Positions 21,788-25,023 of a stretch of 25,023 nt of DNA are shown in pieces. The notes under the pieces are model-generated. The model was given only the letters and a program-made list of their open reading frames with translations, had not been told where the DNA came from and made no database searches. The translations under genes and the position numbers were made by a program. Numbering within the stretch: the first letter of the stretch is position 1; each line of letters begins with the position of its first letter. The stretch comes from JACPGQ01 sp039798685. Its GTDB lineage: Bacteria; Patescibacteriota; Microgenomatia; Levybacterales; UBA12049. The stretch covers positions 1 through 25,023 of the forward strand of contig JBDKFM010000011.1 of assembly GCA_039798685.1 (NCBI GenBank), given 5' to 3'.

Positions 21788-22513
21788 TTATTTTGTCTTT
21801 TTGACCACAACTGTGTTAAGTGATTTTTTATTTGTCACAACTGCTTTCTTACTCTTGCTTCCAAGAATAGTTTTCTTTGGTGCAACTTTACCATATGTTC
21901 GGACACCAAGTTCTCTAGAAAAATCGCCTCCGACACAACCGTTTTTTGCCTGTACTTTGAAAAAGTAGGTTGTATTTGCATTTAAACCACTCACTGTGCC
22001 GACCGTTGTGTTTCCGACTTCAGATGTGAATTGGGTAATACCGCGTTTTGTACTATAGCTTATGACGAAGCCAGTATATGGTGCCCACCCTTTTCTCCAT
22101 GTGAGGGTTACCTGATTTGCACCGGTTGCACGTGCGCTGAGAAGAAGTGGTGCGCTTTTCGGTCGCTCATCCCGGCAGACATTGCCTCCTCCATTTGAGC
22201 CTCCGTTGTTGGATGATCCACCACCGTTGTTACTACCATTGTTGTTATTTGAACCGCCGTTATTTGAACCCCCACCTGAGTTATTATTTGAAGGAGCAGA
22301 TGTCGGTGTTGCAGTAGGAGTAGGAGTACTCTGCACGGGAGCAGTAAAAGGTGCTTCTGTAGGTGTTGGTGTAATCGTGACAAATCCTGTCAGCGGAGCT
22401 GTCAAAGGAGCCTCACCTCTCGCCTGTCCGATCAGGACAGATTGAAGCTGAATCATGGAGAGTGCCATGATTGAAAGGACGAGTGATGTCTTAGTAAGCG
22501 TTTTTCGGGTCAC
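21788..22513 (-). CDS. Secreted fibronectin type III protein with Pro/Thr and Asn/Gly linkers
   Basis: The start is set at GTG 22513, giving 241 residues. The frame continues to an ATG at 22546, but that ATG overlaps the -35 box of the gene's own promoter. From GTG the protein has a good signal peptide: basic TRKTLTK, a hydrophobic stretch of about 20 residues, and possible cleavage near QARGEA (about 34). Then come a TPTPTEAPFTAP-type linker, a tract of about 45 residues almost purely Asn, Gly and Ser, and one FnIII domain (about 116-207: VTLTWRKGW, FVISYSTKRG, GLNANTTYFFKVQAKNGC) with two cysteines flanking it. It ends in a 34-residue Lys-rich tail (KKTILGSKSKK...VVVKKTK). It is probably a surface or matrix protein; no LPxTG or membrane anchor is seen. 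Confidence 0.85.
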   Translation of the reverse strand: MTRKTLTKTSLVLSIMALSMIQLQSVLIGQARGEAPLTAPLTGFVTITPTPTEAPFTAPVQSTPTPTATPTSAPSNNNSGGGSNNGGSNNNNGSNNGGGSSNNGGSNGGGNVCRDERPKSAPLLLSARATGANQVTLTWRKGWAPYTGFVISYSTKRGITQFTSEVGNTTVGTVSGLNANTTYFFKVQAKNGCVGGDFSRELGVRTYGKVAPKKTILGSKSKKAVVTNKKSLNTVVVKKTK

Positions 22514-22522
22514 AATCGAAGC

Positions 22523-22551
22523 ATTGTAACAGACTATAGGGTACATGTCAA
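22523..22551 (-). promoter_or_regulatory. Near-consensus sigma70 promoter of the FnIII protein gene
   Basis: On the minus strand a perfect TTGACA (22551-22546), 17 bases, then TACAAT (22528-22523) match 11 of 12 positions. The start is expected near 22516, about three bases before the GTG at 22513. This is the strongest promoter in the window by eye. Confidence 0.85.
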
Positions 22552-22585
22552 GTACTACAGGTCTTTAAATTAGCCTCGAATTTTT

Positions 22586-24670
22586 TTAGTCCGGAGAGAC
22601 AGAGATCTCAAGTGAAGAAAATGCCTTCTGAAGCGTGGTATTCTCTGAGAGAAGTGGGTAGAGAGTCTCAGCTGCCTGTTTTGCTTTCTGTATTAACGCG
22701 ACATCAGAAAATGTCGCAACTCTCAGTTCTGGCACGCCTGATTGCATTGTGCCATAGAGTTCTCCTGGCCCTCTCAGGCGTAGATCAAGCTCGGCGAGTT
22801 GTGCGCCGACATGTGTCGTTTCGAGCGCTTTGAGCTTCTGAATTGTATGCTCAGAGGATGTCTCCGTGAACAGCAGGCAAAATGATTGCTTTTCTCCTCT
22901 CCCTACTCTTCCTCTGAGCTGATGTAGCTGTGCGAGACCGAACCGCTCGGACGCCTCTATCAATATAATAGTTGCGTTTGGTATATCAATTCCTACTTCA
23001 ACAACAGGTGTTGCGACGAGAATTGCATGTTTTTTCTCCCTGAACTCGAGGAGTACGGTGTCTTTTTCTTTCGGTTTCATTTTTCCGTGAAGTAGTCCGA
23101 GTGCGAGGTCAGGGTACACATCTTTTTTTAGGCGCTCATATTCAACAGCTGCAGCTTTTACTGTCTGCATGCTCTCAGACTGTTCAATAAATGGGCAGAT
23201 AATAAACGCTTGTGATGCAGTCTCTTTTATCTGTGTTCGTATCCAGGCATACGCGCTGTCTCTTTTTTCTTTTGGAACGAGCCATGTTTTTATTATCTGT
23301 CGTCCTTTTGGCATCTCATCAAGATATGAGAGATCCAGATCTCCATACATTGTGAGGGCGACTGTGCGTGGAATTGGCGTGGCAGTCATTGTTAATACGT
23401 GCGGATGATCTCCTTTCTGCCGGATGAGCCCTCTTTGTGCGACACCGAATCGCTGTTGCTCATCGATCACAACGAGACCTAGTTTCGTGAATTGTGCTTT
23501 TTTATAGAGCACTGCGTGTGTACCGACAATGATATCAGTATTTGGTAGAGGGTATGCAGTATTGAGTATTTTCTTTTTCATATTTTTTTTCTGCGTACTT
23601 GATACTGTATTCTTTGTATTCTTTGGTTTATTGCTTCCCGTTACTAACTCTACATTTACCCCCAAAGGCTCAAGTAGATTTGAGACAGTTTTGAAATGTT
23701 GTTGTGCGAGGATCTCTGTGGGTGCCATAAGTACTGACTGATATCCGTTGAGATACGAGAGATACATTGCTGCTGCTGCAACGACAGTTTTACCGCTACC
23801 GACGTCGCCTTGTAGGAGTCTGTTCATTGGGCGGGTCCGTCCGAGATCTTGAAAAATCGCCTGGATCGCAGTATTTTGTGATTTTGTGAGAGTAAAAGGG
23901 ATCTGATTCCAGAGATCTGAGATTTCTTTTTTGAAGGGACTGAGCGTAAATGCGTGTCCGTTTGCAACTTCCTCCCATTCTTTTCTTCTTTTTGTTGCTG
24001 TCATTTGTAGTCGAAGTAGCTCGTCAAATGATAAGCGTGTCCTCGCAGACTCAACATCTTCCAGTCGTTTCGGGAAATGGATCGTTTGTATTGCAGTTTC
24101 AAGATCAAGAAGCGCATTCTGTTCTCTGAGGGTTTCAGGGAGGTATTCATCGATGCGGACCTGGGGAATAATAGTAAAAATTTGCCTTCTCAGCCATTTT
24201 GACGAAACACCGGCAGTCTCCGGGTAAATCGGAACGAGACGTCCTGTGTGAAGAGTCGTACCATTCTCCGATACTATCTCATACGAGGGAGAGACAAGTG
24301 TTTTTGTTTTTCCGAACCACTCAACTTTTCCTGAAAGCGAGAGTGTCATGTTTTTTTTGATGTACTGTGTCAGAAACGGCTGGTGAAACCATGTTGCCTG
24401 TATGCTCCCTGTCTCATCTGCTATTGTTGCCCGCTGAATTGGTTTCGAGCGTCTGGTGTATTCATTTTTCATCTCCAGTACCGTGCCGGTGATTGTGACA
24501 ATTTCACCAGGCTGTGTCTCACCTATTTTCGAGATGAGTGAAAAGTCATCATAGCGGTGCGGAATATGAAAAAGGAGGTCAGAGACTGTGGTGATGCCGA
24601 GTTTCTCAAGCCTGCCTGCATACATCTTAAACCCTCGCGAGATCCCCGCAAGTGGAGTCTGTAGATCCAT
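22586..24670 (-). CDS. recG: ATP-dependent DNA helicase RecG
   Basis: This 694-residue branch-migration helicase regresses stalled forks and processes recombination junctions. It has the N-terminal wedge/OB-fold (about 1-160, with GEIVTITGTVLEMKNEYTRR), Walker A GDVGSGKT (near 290), motif II VVIDEQQRFGVAQR (near 400), TATPIPRTVALTMYGDLDLS (motif III), and motif VI QLHQLRGRVGRG (near 586), followed by the RecG-typical LELDLRLRGPGE-like segment (AELDLRLRGPGELYGTMQSG). Two features differ from the norm: motif II reads DEQQ rather than DEQH, and a Lys/Asn-rich insertion lies between TGSNK and DIIVGTHA (about 345-375). Its predicted promoter abuts the ATG. Confidence 0.95.
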   Translation of the reverse strand: MDLQTPLAGISRGFKMYAGRLEKLGITTVSDLLFHIPHRYDDFSLISKIGETQPGEIVTITGTVLEMKNEYTRRSKPIQRATIADETGSIQATWFHQPFLTQYIKKNMTLSLSGKVEWFGKTKTLVSPSYEIVSENGTTLHTGRLVPIYPETAGVSSKWLRRQIFTIIPQVRIDEYLPETLREQNALLDLETAIQTIHFPKRLEDVESARTRLSFDELLRLQMTATKRRKEWEEVANGHAFTLSPFKKEISDLWNQIPFTLTKSQNTAIQAIFQDLGRTRPMNRLLQGDVGSGKTVVAAAAMYLSYLNGYQSVLMAPTEILAQQHFKTVSNLLEPLGVNVELVTGSNKPKNTKNTVSSTQKKNMKKKILNTAYPLPNTDIIVGTHAVLYKKAQFTKLGLVVIDEQQRFGVAQRGLIRQKGDHPHVLTMTATPIPRTVALTMYGDLDLSYLDEMPKGRQIIKTWLVPKEKRDSAYAWIRTQIKETASQAFIICPFIEQSESMQTVKAAAVEYERLKKDVYPDLALGLLHGKMKPKEKDTVLLEFREKKHAILVATPVVEVGIDIPNATIILIEASERFGLAQLHQLRGRVGRGEKQSFCLLFTETSSEHTIQKLKALETTHVGAQLAELDLRLRGPGELYGTMQSGVPELRVATFSDVALIQKAKQAAETLYPLLSENTTLQKAFSSLEISVSPD

Positions 24671-24676
24671 AGTTGC

Positions 24677-24685
24677 ATTTTAACA
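24677..24685 (-). promoter_or_regulatory. Extended -10 promoter abutting recG
   Basis: TGT-TAAAAT on the minus strand ends six bases before the recG ATG, so transcription would begin on or next to the start codon. The -35 region has no good match, as is usual for extended -10 promoters. Confidence 0.4.
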
Positions 24686-24704
24686 TGAAGCGAACTGATT
24701 GCAG

Positions 24705-24719
24705 AAATCTGGTAGATTT
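24705..24719. repeat. Dyad AAATCT-GGT-AGATTT upstream of recG
   Basis: A perfect six-base inverted repeat with a three-base centre lies between the small membrane-peptide gene and recG, about 35-50 bases before the recG start. It could be a weak end signal for the small gene, an operator at recG, or chance. Confidence 0.4.
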
Positions 24720-24735
24720 TTCAGAGAGTGTTTTG

Positions 24736-24840
24736 TTAGAACGCTGAGAGGTAAGGAAGAAATGATGTCGCGATAAGTGCGACGGTCGCAACGATGATGA
24801 TTATTTTCCAGAGCAAACGGTTTTTGCGTATTGATTCCAT
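24736..24840 (-). CDS. Small single-span membrane peptide (34 residues)
   Basis: An ATG at 24840 opens a 34-codon frame: a basic N-terminus MESIRKNRLLWK, then a clean hydrophobic helix IIIIVATVALIATSFLPYL, ending SAF and TAA. The positive-inside rule gives N-in topology. It has its own promoter (CTGACA-17-TATGCT) and lies 65 bases upstream of recG on the same strand. I do not recognise a named family; tiny proteins with a basic head and one helix ending in FLPxL are frequent in CPR genomes from memory, which I could not check. Support comes from composition, promoter and position. Confidence 0.65.
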   Translation of the reverse strand: MESIRKNRLLWKIIIIVATVALIATSFLPYLSAF

Positions 24841-24852
24841 AGAAAATATCAT

Positions 24853-24881
24853 AGCATATTTTATCAGACTTAAACTGTCAG
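24853..24881 (-). promoter_or_regulatory. Promoter of the 34-residue membrane peptide
   Basis: On the minus strand CTGACA (24881-24876), exactly 17 bases, then TATGCT (24858-24853), nine of 12 matches. The expected start is near 24846, about six bases before the ATG. Its -35 box overlaps that of the divergent plus-strand promoter. Confidence 0.55.
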
Positions 24882-24904
24882 TATTGTTGAGAAGCTGCTA
24901 TGAT
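24875..24904 (+). promoter_or_regulatory. Divergent promoter for the YtxH-like gene
   Basis: CTGTCA (24875-24880), 18 bases, then TATGAT (24899-24904), nine of 12 matches. The transcript would have about 50 bases before the ATG at 24962, including a strong ribosome-binding site. Confidence 0.5.
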
Positions 24905-24947
24905 GAATATGGTCACGAGGTGCGTAGAGTGCAAAGTGACTGGGTAG

Positions 24948-24955
24948 AGGAGGTG
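24948..24955 (+). promoter_or_regulatory. Strong Shine-Dalgarno site AGGAGGTG
   Basis: A full anti-16S match lies six bases before the ATG at 24962. It fixes that start and is notable because almost no other gene in the window has a recognisable ribosome-binding site. Confidence 0.9.
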
Positions 24956-24961
24956 AAAAAT

Positions 24962-25023
24962 ATGAGTGATAATAAAGGTATAAGCAAAGCGGGTGTTGGG
25001 CTTCTTGGTATGCTTGTCGGTGT
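24962..25023 (+). CDS. Start of a probable YtxH-like small membrane/stress protein (partial)
   Basis: Only 20 full codons are visible before the window ends: MSDNKGISKAGVGLLGMLVG. A short polar, basic head runs into a Gly-rich hydrophobic helix, the usual start of YtxH-domain proteins, which have one N-terminal helix followed by a long charged amphipathic coil. The start is certain from the Shine-Dalgarno site. The family assignment is a guess from 20 residues and needs the rest of the gene. Confidence 0.6.
   Translation, partial: MSDNKGISKAGVGLLGMLVG

Noticed and set aside
22190..22300. Minisatellite in the FnIII gene linker
   Set aside because: The tract is repetitive at the protein level (Asn/Gly/Ser), but the DNA copies vary in codon use and length, so no single repeat unit can be defined.
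22514..22546. ATG at 22546 as start of the FnIII protein
   Set aside because: That ATG overlaps the -35 box and the codons after it fill the spacer of the gene's own promoter, so it would not be transcribed; the GTG at 22513 restores a normal signal peptide.
1..25023. Alternative genetic code (TGA as Gly)
   Set aside because: TGA ends several genes within coupling overlaps at 283-285, 5353-5355, 6267-6269 and 20101-20103, and reading through would fuse unrelated genes.

Overview
The window looks like a piece of a small-genome Candidate Phyla Radiation (Patescibacteria) bacterium, most likely Microgenomates-like. The reasons are gene content and order: DUF2723 membrane proteins, Pro/Thr-linked surface proteins, a Gram-positive-style type IV pilus operon, and a compact rpmF-nusB-rnc / rpsP-khpA / trmD block. 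Several genes end in TGA within ATGA or TGATG overlaps, so TGA is a stop here and the Gly-recoded code of Gracilibacteria/Absconditabacteria does not apply. The phylum assignment is inference; no 16S gene is present.

Layout. (1) 1-3760, plus strand: the tail of a pilin-like protein, a DUF2723 membrane protein and an ArnT/GT39-like membrane glycosyltransferase. (2) 3768-7169, minus strand: two GT2 glycosyltransferases and two methyltransferases, three of them joined by ATGA overlaps. (3) 7239-9347, plus strand: a second DUF2723 protein with C-terminal TPRs, so two DUF2723 paralogues bracket the inverted cassette. (4) 9431-19107, plus strand: one tightly packed pilus operon containing pilD, five minor pilins/pseudopilins (three carrying large Ig-like or beta-sandwich domains), then pilM, pilN and pilO. 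The ATPases (pilB/pilT) and platform protein (pilC) are not in the window. (5) 19112-21649, minus strand: trmD, khpA, rpsP, rnc, nusB and an atypical rpmF. (6) 21788-24840, minus strand: a secreted Asn/Gly-linker fibronectin-III protein, recG and a 34-residue membrane peptide. (7) 24962 to the end, plus strand: the start of a probable YtxH-like protein with the only textbook Shine-Dalgarno site in the window.

How the parts fit. The pilus operon would build a type IV pilus whose minor pilins carry adhesin-like modules. This would suit an episymbiont that must grip a host cell. The flanking GT-C and GT2 enzymes could decorate Ser/Thr-rich surface proteins or make a surface glycan. That functional link rests on proximity only.

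The main non-coding signals are: an intrinsic terminator buried in the first codons of a membrane-protein gene; a repeated pattern of sigma70-like -10 boxes only 6-15 nt before start codons, predicting leaderless or nearly leaderless mRNAs, while the two ribosomal-protein genes have leaders of about 75 nt; a heptamer tandem repeat that appears to have split the pilD promoter; and divergent promoters sharing one -35 box. No tRNA, rRNA, CRISPR array, insertion sequence or attachment site was seen, and no gene-free stretch exceeds about 140 bases.
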